From: Mycobacterium sp. AZCC_0083
GTDB taxonomy: Bacteria; Actinomycetota; Actinomycetes; Mycobacteriales; Mycobacteriaceae
Direction: 5' to 3'
Length of the DNA stretch: 64,000 nucleotides
NCBI RefSeq assembly: GCF_014202335.1
Contig: NZ_JACHGP010000001.1
Coordinates: 667,804 to 731,803, forward strand
Each line of letters opens with the position of its first letter. The stretch's first letter is position 1. Of this stretch, positions 29,471 through 37,048 are shown piece by piece. The notes beneath the pieces were generated by a model, which saw nothing but the letters and a program-made list of their open reading frames with translations, did no database searches and had not been told where the DNA came from. Both the position numbers and the translations under genes were made by a program.

Positions 29471-30087
29471 GATGCGGGCCCAGCCAGCGCGACGCCCATC
29501 ATCGATTCGGTGGTCACCAGGTCCATCAGCATCTCGTCGGTGAAATCCTCAGTGCCGGCCGGACGTTCGGGGATGACGAACCACCGCGAGTGCCCGCTGC
29601 TGTCCCACACCTTGATCTCGGTGTCGTCCGGCAGCTCAACGCCGATCTCGCCCAGCACCTTTCGGGGCTCACGCGCCGCCCGGGCGCGGAACACCGGATC
29701 CTTGTACCAATATGGGGGAAGGCCCAGGACGGGCCACGGGAAGCACGAGCACAACGTACAGATGACCAGGTTGTGCACGCCAGGCGCGTTGGCGACGGCC
29801 TGTAGGTGCTCCCCCTCGGCCCCGGCCATGCCCTCGGGCAGGTCCAGTTCGGCGACCGCGGCCGGTGTGTCGACGACGATGCGTGCGGCGAATTCCGGGT
29901 CGTTCCAAGCCTTGACGACGATCTTCTTGCCGTTCAGCGGGGTCATCTCGGACTCGAAGTAGGCGAGCACCTTGTCGACGGTTTGCCCGGTGATGATGCC
30001 CTTCTCGACGAGAAGCGCTTCCAGCGCCGCGACCTTGGCGGCACTCGACGCTTCCCGGTCCGACGGGTAGACAAACTGATCACTCAC
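29467..30087 (-). CDS. nthA: Nitrile hydratase alpha subunit, cobalt type
   Basis: Metal-binding subunit of the enzyme that hydrates nitriles to amides. The claw-setting motif 'VICTLCSCFPWPVLG' gives Cys110, Cys113 and Cys115. The Thr in C-T-L-C-S-C is the cobalt-type signature, whereas iron enzymes have Ser there. The following 'LPPYWYKDPVFRARAAREPR' and 'KVWDSSGHSRWFVIPERPAG' are hallmarks of the subunit. GTG at 30087 overlaps the nthB stop (GTGA) and has GAGGAG upstream. Cobalt use agrees with the cbtBA genes downstream. Confidence 0.95.
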   Translation of the reverse strand: MSDQFVYPSDREASSAAKVAALEALLVEKGIITGQTVDKVLAYFESEMTPLNGKKIVVKAWNDPEFAARIVVDTPAAVAELDLPEGMAGAEGEHLQAVANAPGVHNLVICTLCSCFPWPVLGLPPYWYKDPVFRARAAREPRKVLGEIGVELPDDTEIKVWDSSGHSRWFVIPERPAGTEDFTDEMLMDLVTTESMMGVALAGPAS

Positions 30088-30824
30088 TGGTTCTCCTCGA
30101 TGGGTTGCAGGTACGCCTCGAACAGCTCGGCGTAGACGGAGTTGGGACTGTCTTCGGCGCGCGCGCCCCATAGTTCGGTCGGCGAGAACTCGACGATGTA
30201 GATCGGCATCGGGTCACCGATGCCGTCGCCGGTGTGGGTGAAATACGCGTAGTCCCCGTCGAAGACCCGCTCCACGGTGCCGACGTGACTGCGCAGGTAC
30301 CCGGGCAACCGGGTGTGCGCGGCGGCGGGCACGTCGGTGACGCGCACCCGATCACCAGGAGCGAATCGCGGGTGGGCGACATCGCGTCGCGGGCTGTCCC
30401 CCTTGCGTAGGTACTGCTCGATCTGGTCGTCGACCTCGGCGCTCGCGGCATTCGACTCGGCCGCAACCGCGCCGGATGCCATGGCCGCCGCCAGTTCCTC
30501 TTCGGTGACGTAGCCCTGCTCGACGAAGAACGACGTGATTCCGCCGAGCCATTTCTCGTAGTAGCGAAACTTGAAGTAGTCGAACGGATTCATCGCCTCG
30601 GCGCCGGTACGCAGGCTCGCCCACGTCCATTCGTCGTGGAAGGCGGTCGGCACGTTCTCGATCGGGTAGGCAGGAAGAGCCGACGACAGGTGATTGCTCA
30701 GCCCCATCATCGCGACGTGGATGCCGAAGATGCGCTTCTCCCACTCTTCGACGAAGACGCGCTTCTCGAGGCTCAGTGGTTCCGGCAGACCTTCGAGGCC
30801 GCCGAGATAGTGCTGCAGTTTCAT
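30084..30824 (-). CDS. nthB: Nitrile hydratase beta subunit
   Basis: Partner of the alpha subunit, 246 residues. The N-terminus 'MKLQHYLGGLEGLPEP' and 'VFVEEWEKRIFGIHVAMMGL' matches the beta subunit, and the C-terminal SH3-like barrel ('FAPGDRVRVTDVPAAAHTRL', 'GYLRSHVGTVERV') is complete. The gene starts at ATG 30824, sharing a base with the stop of the upstream DUF1097 gene. Beta-before-alpha order is the usual one in cobalt-type operons. Confidence 0.95.
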   Translation of the reverse strand: MKLQHYLGGLEGLPEPLSLEKRVFVEEWEKRIFGIHVAMMGLSNHLSSALPAYPIENVPTAFHDEWTWASLRTGAEAMNPFDYFKFRYYEKWLGGITSFFVEQGYVTEEELAAAMASGAVAAESNAASAEVDDQIEQYLRKGDSPRRDVAHPRFAPGDRVRVTDVPAAAHTRLPGYLRSHVGTVERVFDGDYAYFTHTGDGIGDPMPIYIVEFSPTELWGARAEDSPNSVYAELFEAYLQPIEENQ

Positions 30825-31354
30825 TACGCCGGACTGCCTTCCGCTGAGTTGATGGCGGTGTTCTGAGCCGCCTTGCTGGTCATGGCCCCGGCCAGGTACT
30901 CCGCGGCGATGCCGAAGGTTGCGCCGACGACGCACGCGCACGCCGCGACCAGTCCGGGGTGAGAGATCGTGGTGACGGTGACGTCATGGCCTCGGCCGGC
31001 CACCGTGGACACCGTCGAGGCGAAACCGACCACCACCGCGGGCGTGGTGGACAGCAGCGGAACCCACGATGCCTGCACCATCAGTGCGCTGCCGACACCG
31101 ACGGCGACCGCGGTGGCCAGAAGACTGCCGCCCAGCAAATGCGCTGCGAACAAGCTCGCCGTGGCGATGACCACCCCGACGATGTTCGAGCACACCGAGC
31201 GCACCCAGCCGGACACGCCGCCACCGACGAAGACGAATGACCCCCATGCGAGGAATACCACCCAAATTGGCACGGTGACGACGTCTGCGGTGAACGCCAC
31301 GGCGAGGCCACCGAGAATGCCGATACTCACCGTGAGAGCTGAACGGGAATCCAT
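30824..31354 (-). CDS. DUF1097-type inner-membrane protein, first gene of the nitrile hydratase operon
   Basis: 176 residues with about five hydrophobic segments, for example 'ALTVSIGILGGLAVAFTADV', 'VPIWVVFLAWGSFVFVGGGV' and 'LVAACACVVGATFGIAAEYL', resembling the YcdZ/DUF1097 family of unknown function. AGGAAGGT lies upstream of the ATG at 31354. The stop codon overlaps the nthB start, so it is translated together with the enzyme. I infer a role in uptake of a nitrile or amide, or in exporting the product, from position alone. Confidence 0.75.
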   Translation of the reverse strand: MDSRSALTVSIGILGGLAVAFTADVVTVPIWVVFLAWGSFVFVGGGVSGWVRSVCSNIVGVVIATASLFAAHLLGGSLLATAVAVGVGSALMVQASWVPLLSTTPAVVVGFASTVSTVAGRGHDVTVTTISHPGLVAACACVVGATFGIAAEYLAGAMTSKAAQNTAINSAEGSPA

Positions 31355-31383
31355 CGAACTACCTTCCTGGCAAATGCCGCATA

Positions 31384-31545
31384 TTCGTGCCAGAACGTTC
31401 TGGAGACGACGTTCTCACCAGCGCTAGTTTTGTGAGGAGTTGTTTCGCAGCAGTAACGCCGGCGTGGCCGTCGTTTCCTGTGAGGACATACTTGACGCAA
31501 TTCAGGACATCACCGGCATGACCGCCAGACGGTTGCGCCGCCGCG
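31384..31545. repeat. Direct repeat copy 1 (about 160 bp)
   Basis: Closely matches 32344-32504 in the same orientation. Identical stretches include TGGAGACGACGTTCTCA and TGACGCAATTCAGGACATCA. Copy 1 carries a 2-base insertion relative to copy 2 near 31480. It begins 30 bases upstream of the start of the nitrile hydratase operon, so the operon's promoter may lie within or next to it. Confidence 0.85.
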
Positions 31546-31881
31546 GCGGCGATGTTGTAGTTGGTTGCCCGTGGGCTTGCGTCGTCGATCAGTAGGCGGG
31601 CATCCACCGAGCTGCCACACCTGGGCCTTTCGGGTACGCGTGGTGAGCCCTGCTCCGCGGCATGCCACGCATGTCCCACAACGAGCGACACCTGTAGAAT
31701 CTAGACGTCGAAAAGGACCTGGAGCGGCACTGGTAAGCCCGCTCTCTTCTGTGAGGAAGCTCCGTACCGCTGCGGCGGACCCGCGACAAGCAACTGGTGT
31801 GTGTGCACCGGCGGCTTGGCGCGCACGAAGCTTGGCTCGTCCGGCCCCGGTCGCATACACACCCTCATCGGAAGGGTGTTT
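31546..31881. other. 336-base gap, no recognisable gene
   Basis: Between repeat copy 1 and the monooxygenase gene. Open frames here are Arg-rich and lack motifs. The only structure seen is the hairpin at its right end. Confidence 0.4.
31859..31879 (+). promoter_or_regulatory. Hairpin covering the ribosome-binding site of the ABM gene
   Basis: ACACCCT and AGGGTGT form a perfect 7-bp stem around a 7-base loop, ending three bases before the ATG at 31882. The purine-rich GGAAGGG that would serve as Shine-Dalgarno lies in the loop and right arm, so folding would hide it. Confidence 0.5.
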
Positions 31882-32199
31882 ATGCCAATCATTCGGGCGG
31901 CCACCGGAATCGTCACTCAGATCAACACTTTCACTGTGCCAGAGGGCGGCCAGCAAGCGCTGATCGACTTGCTCACTGAAGCTTCGGAATTTGCGAGCGC
32001 GACACCTGGGTGGGTCTCGGCAAGTGTGCATCGAAGCCACGACGGCACCCGGGTGGTCAACTATGCGCAAAGCGATGGCATTGACTCGGCGTTGTTGGTG
32101 ATCAAGCGTTTACGCGATGCCGGGTTCCTCGATCGCAACTCAGCACTCGGTGAGGCGCACCCCGGTCTCTACGATGTGGTGTTCACACTCGAACGCTAA
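31882..32199 (+). CDS. Antibiotic biosynthesis monooxygenase (ABM) domain protein
   Basis: 105-residue ferredoxin-like protein. 'TQINTFTVPEGGQQALIDLL' and 'TPGWVSASVHRSHDGTRVVN' then 'YAQSD' are typical of ABM-domain proteins, which act as small cofactor-free monooxygenases or heme-degrading enzymes; the substrate cannot be read. ATG at 31882 is chosen because the conserved domain starts there and GGAAGGG precedes it. It is bracketed by two copies of a 160-bp direct repeat. Confidence 0.82.
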   Translation: MPIIRAATGIVTQINTFTVPEGGQQALIDLLTEASEFASATPGWVSASVHRSHDGTRVVNYAQSDGIDSALLVIKRLRDAGFLDRNSALGEAHPGLYDVVFTLER

Positions 32200-32343
32200 T
32201 CGGTCGGCGGCTACCCGGGGCCGTGAGCTATCTCTGATAGGAGGTCCTACGCAGCTTTTGCGGCTCCGGTTTGCTGGTGCGCAGAAGGCAGGACTAGGTG
32301 CCGGTTTCGATGATGTGGGAGTTGAAGCCGTGAGCGCACGAAG

Positions 32344-32504
32344 TACGTGCCAGAACGTCCTGGAGACGACGTTCTCATCAGCGCTAGCTTCGTGAGGAGT
32401 TGGTTCGCAGCGGAAGCGACGGCGTTCCCGTCGTTCCCTGAGGACATACTTGACGCAATTCAGGACATCACCGGCATGACCGCACAGACGGTTGCGCCGC
32501 CGCC
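32344..32504. repeat. Direct repeat copy 2 (about 160 bp)
   Basis: Second copy of the element at 31384-31545, about 960 bases downstream, same orientation. It ends 24 bases before the alkylation-repair-like gene, occupying that gene's promoter position. In this copy an open frame reads 'FVRSWFAAEATAFPSFPEDI' on the plus strand; copy 1 is frameshifted relative to it. Confidence 0.85.
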
Positions 32505-32527
32505 GCTACCTTTGTGGAGATCCGACC

Positions 32528-33631
32528 ATGCCGACTGCCGACGAGCTGCTGAGCGCCGACGCCGTGCTCGGCCTCGCCCAGATTCTCGACGCGGCTAGCT
32601 CGCCCCGGACCCGGTGGACGGCAGTTCACTCGGCCGTCGGCGAGTTCTCCTCGCAGACATTGACTCAACGGGTTGGAGTGGTGTGCACGGCGATTCTGCA
32701 CGACGGCCCCGGCTACGCCGAGTTGGCGTCGACCGTTCGGCGCGCGCTCAGTGACGTCCACCTCACCGGGTGGATGATCTGGCCGCTCACGGAGGCCATC
32801 GCCATCGCCGCTACCGCTAGCGGAGATGCAGGCGACTTCGACGACGGACTAGATCTGTTGGCGGCTCTCACTCCACGATTGACGAGCGAGTTCGCGGTCC
32901 GCACCTTCCTCAACGCCGACTTCGAGCGGGCTCTAGCCATCGCCGAGACCTGGAGTGCCCACGACGACAGCGCCGTGCGGCGACTGGCCAGCGAGGGAAC
33001 TCGGCCAAAACTTCCGTGGGCCAAGCAAGTTCGTCCGCTCATCCTCGCTCCAGGTCGCACCCGGCGCATTCTGGACGCGCTCTACCGAGACGAATCGGAG
33101 ACCGTGCGCCGGTCGGTGGCCAACCACCTCAACGACGTGTCCCGGCTGCAGCCGGAAACGGCGGTGGCCACCGCGACCGCGTGGGCAGCGACCCCCGACG
33201 ACCAGACTCCGTGGATGATCCGCCACGCCATGCGCACCTTGGTCAAGGCCGGCGACCCGGCGGCCCTTCGGCTGCTCGGGTTCACCGCCGATCAGTTGGA
33301 CGTGCGCGGCCCGGTGCTAGAGGACGCGACGATCAACTTTGGCGGAACGATCACCTTCACCGGCGACATCACCAACCTCGGCGATCATCCTGCCGTCTTG
33401 GCCATCGACTACGTGATCCACCATCGGAAGGCCAATGGCTCCACCTCGCCGAAGATGTTCAAGCTGACGACGAAAACCTTGGCGCCCCATGAACATGTCG
33501 CCCTATCGCGTCGACACGCCATCAAGCCGATCACCACTCGCCGTTACTACCCGGGTGCGCACGGCATCGAGTTGCAAATCAACGGGCAGAGATTCGGCTA
33601 CACGGAATTCGTGCTGTCAATGCCGTCGTGA
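32528..33631 (+). CDS. DNA alkylation repair protein-like HEAT-repeat protein
   Basis: 367 residues. Alpha-helical repeats in the middle ('DSAVRRLASEGTRPKLPWAK', 'YRDESETVRRSVANHLNDVS', 'WMIRHAMRTLVKAGDPAALR') match the AlkD/AlkC-type HEAT-like fold that grips alkylated DNA. The C-terminal 100 residues form a beta-rich Ig-like part ('INFGGTITFTGDITNLGDHP', ending in 'GYTEFVLSMPS'), as in AlkC-type longer members. ATG at 32528 has GTGGAG upstream. The specific lesion is not predictable. Confidence 0.82.
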   Translation: MPTADELLSADAVLGLAQILDAASSPRTRWTAVHSAVGEFSSQTLTQRVGVVCTAILHDGPGYAELASTVRRALSDVHLTGWMIWPLTEAIAIAATASGDAGDFDDGLDLLAALTPRLTSEFAVRTFLNADFERALAIAETWSAHDDSAVRRLASEGTRPKLPWAKQVRPLILAPGRTRRILDALYRDESETVRRSVANHLNDVSRLQPETAVATATAWAATPDDQTPWMIRHAMRTLVKAGDPAALRLLGFTADQLDVRGPVLEDATINFGGTITFTGDITNLGDHPAVLAIDYVIHHRKANGSTSPKMFKLTTKTLAPHEHVALSRRHAIKPITTRRYYPGAHGIELQINGQRFGYTEFVLSMPS

Positions 33632-33815
33632 CTGTCCCAATCCTTTGTCGTACCAACATAATCAACACGATAGCTGCGGATGTCGAAGCCGACGCCGACG
33701 GCTGACCACACATTCGAGAGTGTCAGGTAGCCCGGCTGTCGAACATATGTTCTAATGGACTCCTACCGCCAGCCCGCGCACTGCGGGCGATGTTCAGAAG
33801 GAGTACGCCGCAACC

Positions 33816-34256
33816 ATGATTGTAGACACTCTGGCACCCGAAACGCTGTCCACCGACTTCGACACTCCCGATGTCTTGGGTTCTCCTGTCGAGAGCGCAA
33901 CACCCGCGAGTACCCGCGTACCCGCCGCTGAAGTTTCCGCCGCGGAGACGCCGAAGAAGGCTCCTGCCAAGAGGGCGGCCGGCAAGAAGACCAAGACTCT
34001 CGAGTTGACCCTCACCGTCATCGGCACCGCCGACGGCGAATGGCGCGCCGAGCTCAAGCAGGGCACCACGTACCTGGCTCGTGATCTCGCGGTCGCGGCC
34101 GCCGCCGTGTCCCGCGCGGCCAAGGAACTGCACCAGGACCTCTCTACCCCGATCGACGAGGTGATCGAAGAGGCGCGCTCCCAGCAGGCCGCCAAGGTCG
34201 CCGCTCTCGAGGCCGAATTGGAAGCCGCCCGCAAGACCCTCGCCGATCTGGACTGA
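33816..34256 (+). CDS. Lys/Ala-rich hypothetical protein with C-terminal helix (DUF6319-like)
   Basis: 146 residues. Acidic, Thr/Pro-rich N-terminus, then a basic stretch ('APKKAPAKRAAGKKTKT' type), a compact middle domain ('LELTLTVIGTADGEWRAEL') and a long amphipathic C-terminal helix ('QQAAKVAALEAELEAARKTL') with coiled-coil character. Similar proteins are widespread in actinobacteria with unknown role. The lysine-rich patch could bind nucleic acid; this is inference. AGAAGGAG lies about 15 bases upstream, farther than ideal. Confidence 0.65.
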   Translation: MIVDTLAPETLSTDFDTPDVLGSPVESATPASTRVPAAEVSAAETPKKAPAKRAAGKKTKTLELTLTVIGTADGEWRAELKQGTTYLARDLAVAAAAVSRAAKELHQDLSTPIDEVIEEARSQQAAKVAALEAELEAARKTLADLD

Positions 34257-34337
34257 GATCCCGGAACCACGTCGCTCGCCGAATCTGATCCGTGAGTCGC
34301 TATTCAGCGGCTAGCAGGCTGTGCGCAGCGCTGTCTC

Positions 34338-34422
34338 AGCCTCGATCGACCGATGGACCTTGGTGACTGTTGTCGGGTGGGGTAATCGTGATTGTCCGGA
34401 TTTGCAGGTGAGGTAGCTGCCA
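34338..34422. repeat. 85-bp inverted repeat, left copy
   Basis: Reverse-complement match (roughly 90% by eye) to 35692-35775. The core TCGTGATTGTCCGGATTTGC is identical in both arms. The two arms enclose about 1.27 kb holding an integrase fragment, a gene fragment and a small secreted-protein gene. Confidence 0.85.
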
Positions 34423-34612
34423 GCCTGCGTCACAATTCCACATGACTCCAGGCGAACACGTTCCAAATGTGTTCGGACTACGTGGTCGGCGAGACGCGAC
34501 ACTGCCGAGTTCCGTAGCGGCCCAGCGGATCCGGCCGCACGGTTTGCGAGCGGGATGATCGAACTGGTCGGCGCGCCTGGCCGCGAATGGCTGATCATCG
34601 AGGCCGCGGGAG

Positions 34613-34795
34613 CTACCGCTCCACGGTCCAGTCCTGCTGGGTGAAGGCAAACGGCATCGTGGCCTTTGGACCGAAGCGCTCGGCCACCAAGTCCAGCACG
34701 ACGGCATTGCGTTCGACAGGGTTGATGCCGGTCAGCCTCCCTGCGACGGGACCCTCGGCCACCGACCAGCGTCGTGCCCTGTCAATCAGTAGCCG
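34613..34795 (-). pseudogene. Internal fragment of a flavin monoamine oxidase-like gene
   Basis: The minus-strand frame reads 'GRLTGINPVERNAVVLDLVA' then 'ERFGPKATMPFAFTQQDWTV', followed by a stop. This resembles the stretch before the conserved 'DW..E.W' segment of flavin amine oxidases. No FAD-binding parts are present on either side. Assignment is tentative. Confidence 0.35.
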
Positions 34796-34977
34796 TAGTT
34801 ACCATGCCCCGGATAAGTAGGGGCATTGCTCGCAGATGTCGTTGATGTCGTTGGAGTGATCGAATTCGACATCGACGGGCCTGATTCGCCGGGATTCGGC
34901 CCGCCGAGTGCCAGTAATGCGGCGGCGATGGCGATCGTGCCAGCCAGAAAGCTCGTCGCGAAGATCTTGCGCATCAT
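34786..34977 (-). CDS. Small secreted hypothetical protein
   Basis: 63 residues from the ATG at 34977, which has GGAG seven bases upstream. It starts 'MRKIFATSFLAGTIAIAAAL' after one extra Met, a clear signal peptide, followed by a short Ser/Thr/Pro-rich mature part ending 'YPGHGNYGY'. No family recognised. It lies within the 85-bp inverted-repeat segment, and its end overlaps the amine-oxidase fragment. Confidence 0.55.
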   Translation of the reverse strand: MMRKIFATSFLAGTIAIAAALLALGGPNPGESGPSMSNSITPTTSTTSASNAPTYPGHGNYGY

Positions 34978-35009
34978 GAGCAAACTCCGTTCCTAGGTAC
35001 GCGCCCTCG

Positions 35010-35255
35010 GTGTACCCCTACCCATTGCACGAACGGCGAAGGCGTCACGTTCAGACAACTCGCACGCCAGGGCTCGCCACTGGTGGTGCGCTTGGTGCGA
35101 CCAGTTGGCGCCGGGCCGGTGCGGATCTTCGGCTGCTGCAGAAGACGATGGGCCACGCGTCGATCACCGTGACCGCGCACGTCTACGCCAACCTCTACGA
35201 CTACGAACTCGTCGACATCGCCTCGACGCTGGACGCGCTCGACGACGTCCGCTGA
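35010..35255 (+). pseudogene. Tyrosine-recombinase (phage integrase) C-terminal remnant
   Basis: The last 40 codons read 'DLRLLQKTMGHASITVTAHV' then 'YANLYDYELVDIASTLDALD', the end of a phage-type integrase with the conserved 'GH' and the catalytic-tyrosine helix (expected 'YADLYDDEL'). The upstream catalytic Arg/His region is scrambled and the N-terminus is missing. Downstream DNA resembles that after the integrase scar at 48192-48281. Confidence 0.75.
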
Positions 35256-35691
35256 AGCCACGTCTGAAAGTTTGGCCTTATAAACCTCAGTTCGAGCCTT
35301 CCCGATAAGCCCGATTGCCTGTCGAATATGGCCCCTTTTCAGGCTGAGGCGAAACCGGTACCGAGGCGTTTGTGCTGGTGAAACTGGATGAATTGGACCC
35401 ATCTTAGGGTTTCAGAGCACGCAGTCTGAACGGCGCGGCGGATGCAGAGCGGATGAAGACGACCCTGTGATCCGTATGCACGGCCGGAAAGCATGACCAG
35501 GCATGACGCGAACTCAACTGTCGCGCCCACAGCACCGACCGATCCTGCACCTGCCTACCCACTGGCCATGGTCACATCACTGGCTCACGCTGTGGCACAA
35601 CACCATCGGATACAGCCCACCATCGACCGCGACCGCCTGACCATCCCGCCAACGAGGCCCAACCGGAGCACACAGAAAAGCTGGACCGACC
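35256..35691. other. 436-base region without a gene
   Basis: Follows the integrase remnant up to the right inverted repeat. No ORF with motif, RBS or signal peptide was found on either strand. Confidence 0.5.
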
Positions 35692-35775
35692 AGCAGTTAC
35701 CACACGTGCAAATCCGGACAATCACGATTACCCCACCCCACAACGGTCACCAAGGTCCATCGGTGGATCGAGGCT
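35692..35775. repeat. 85-bp inverted repeat, right copy
   Basis: Inverted match to 34338-34422. Its right edge coincides with the stop codon of the minus-strand flavin reductase gene, so the boundary of the repeat is also a gene boundary. Confidence 0.85.
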
Positions 35776-36299
35776 TAGGCCTCGTGCCCGGGCGTCAAGT
35801 CGGACACGTCAGAGAACGACAACCAGTCCTCGAAGCCGTCGGGTGACGATCCACTCACCGGCTCCAGCAGATGTCCGACGTGATCTCCGACGTCGAAACG
35901 GTCGACGATGCGTCCGACGAACCACGCCGCCGCGGCAACGAGGATGAGCATGCCGGCCGGACCGGGGCTCCAGTCGCAGTGCTTGAACTTGTCGATCCGG
36001 TCACCGGTCTGCCCGCCGAACAGTTCGGCCAAGCGGTGATCTTGCCGCGACACGATGTGAACGGCCAGATGCGTTGCGTTCTCGGCGATTCGGTAGGTGT
36101 GGTTGCGCCGGGATAGTCCGACGAGGAACAGTGGCGGATGGATGCTGGTCTGACTGGCGAAACCGACCAGACACCCTGCCGGCGGGGCATCCGTACCGTC
36201 GGCGCGAGTGCACACCACGAACATCGGGTAGTCGAGCGTAGCCACCAGCCGTTCGAATGCGCCGGTCCCATCTTCGACGCTCAGCTTGGTGTCAGTCAT
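35775..36299 (-). CDS. Flavin reductase-like FMN-binding protein
   Basis: 174 residues with the flavin reductase-like split barrel: 'AFERLVATLDYPMFVVCTRA', 'AGCLVGFASQTSIHPPLFLV' and 'SRRNHTYRIAENATHLAVHI' carry the conserved flavin-contact positions. Such proteins bind FMN and pass electrons to a partner oxygenase; no partner is adjacent. The stop codon abuts the 85-bp inverted repeat, so the native 3' end may have been altered. Confidence 0.8.
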   Translation of the reverse strand: MTDTKLSVEDGTGAFERLVATLDYPMFVVCTRADGTDAPPAGCLVGFASQTSIHPPLFLVGLSRRNHTYRIAENATHLAVHIVSRQDHRLAELFGGQTGDRIDKFKHCDWSPGPAGMLILVAAAAWFVGRIVDRFDVGDHVGHLLEPVSGSSPDGFEDWLSFSDVSDLTPGHEA

Positions 36300-36395
36300 C
36301 CATCCTCCTGCGGATCCAGGACGTGAGTCCTGCTGCGGCCGTGTACCCGCAGCGCGACGTCGTAAATCGCCGTCGGGACCAAGAGACGGCGCGGC

Positions 36396-36413
36396 CCGGC
36401 CCCTGCGGGCCGG
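36396..36413 (-). terminator. Hairpin downstream of the csbD-like gene
   Basis: CCGGCCC and GGGCCGG form a 7-bp GC stem with a 4-base loop, 20 bases beyond the stop of the minus-strand CsbD gene. No T tract. Confidence 0.45.
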
Positions 36414-36432
36414 ACCTCTCGATCGACGTCTG

Positions 36433-36672
36433 CTATTGCTGCTCGGCCTTCTCGCGAGCCTCGCTCACCTTGGCTGCACCGCGCGCGGCCTCCGCCTCGG
36501 CTTCCTTCTTCGCGGCCTCACGTTGGGCGTCGGCCTTGTCTTGCTGGGCTTCGCCTTCGCGACGGATGTCATCACGGCCGGTAACCGCGCCGATGATCTC
36601 CTTGGCCTTGCCCTTGACGCCTTCCACTGCGCCGCTGATGCCTTCTGCCGGTCCACTCTTGTCGTCAGCCAT
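36433..36672 (-). CDS. CsbD-family stress response protein
   Basis: 79 residues from the ATG at 36672. The N-terminal CsbD domain ('GVKGKAKEIIGAVTGRDDIR', 'EGEAQQDKADAQRE') is followed by a long Ala/Glu/Lys helix. These small hydrophilic proteins are induced by general stress in many bacteria; their biochemical role is unknown. A second family member lies at 63809-63979. Confidence 0.82.
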   Translation of the reverse strand: MADDKSGPAEGISGAVEGVKGKAKEIIGAVTGRDDIRREGEAQQDKADAQREAAKKEAEAEAARGAAKVSEAREKAEQQ

Positions 36673-37048
36673 CACAGATCCTTCGCTGGTTGATTCCCAT
36701 CGTCGGCGCGCTGCTCGCTGAACGCCCCCGTCTGACGGGGCATCCGCCCCGGTAGTGCAGCAATCGATTTCCCACACCACACGTCTACCAAACCCGGCGT
36801 GCGAACGCGCACCCCTGAACAACCAGCTGTGACGGTGCCATCAAGGCCCAGAATGAAAGCTGGGACGACACCATTGCGGTCCAAATCGGACGTCTGCGTC
36901 CATTCGCAGAACGACGGATCCCGTCAAAGCGCGCTCGCTAATACGCTGCGCCGGTCGTCTTCTGAGGGATAGCGTGATCGTCCGGGTCACGACGACCCCC
37001 GTGGCCCACCGCGTGGCTCGAACGAACCGTCGGCTGAAAGGCGCTCGC
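36673..37048. other. 376-base divergent intergenic region
   Basis: Separates the minus-strand csbD-like gene from the permease. Contains a C/G-rich palindromic stretch near 36729-36756. An in-frame GTG at 36974 would extend the permease into it; no other gene is visible. Confidence 0.4.

Noticed and set aside
31355..31550. Cobalamin riboswitch upstream of the nitrile hydratase/cbtBA operon
   Set aside because: Looked for the B12-box core on the minus strand and found none; the space is taken by the direct repeat.
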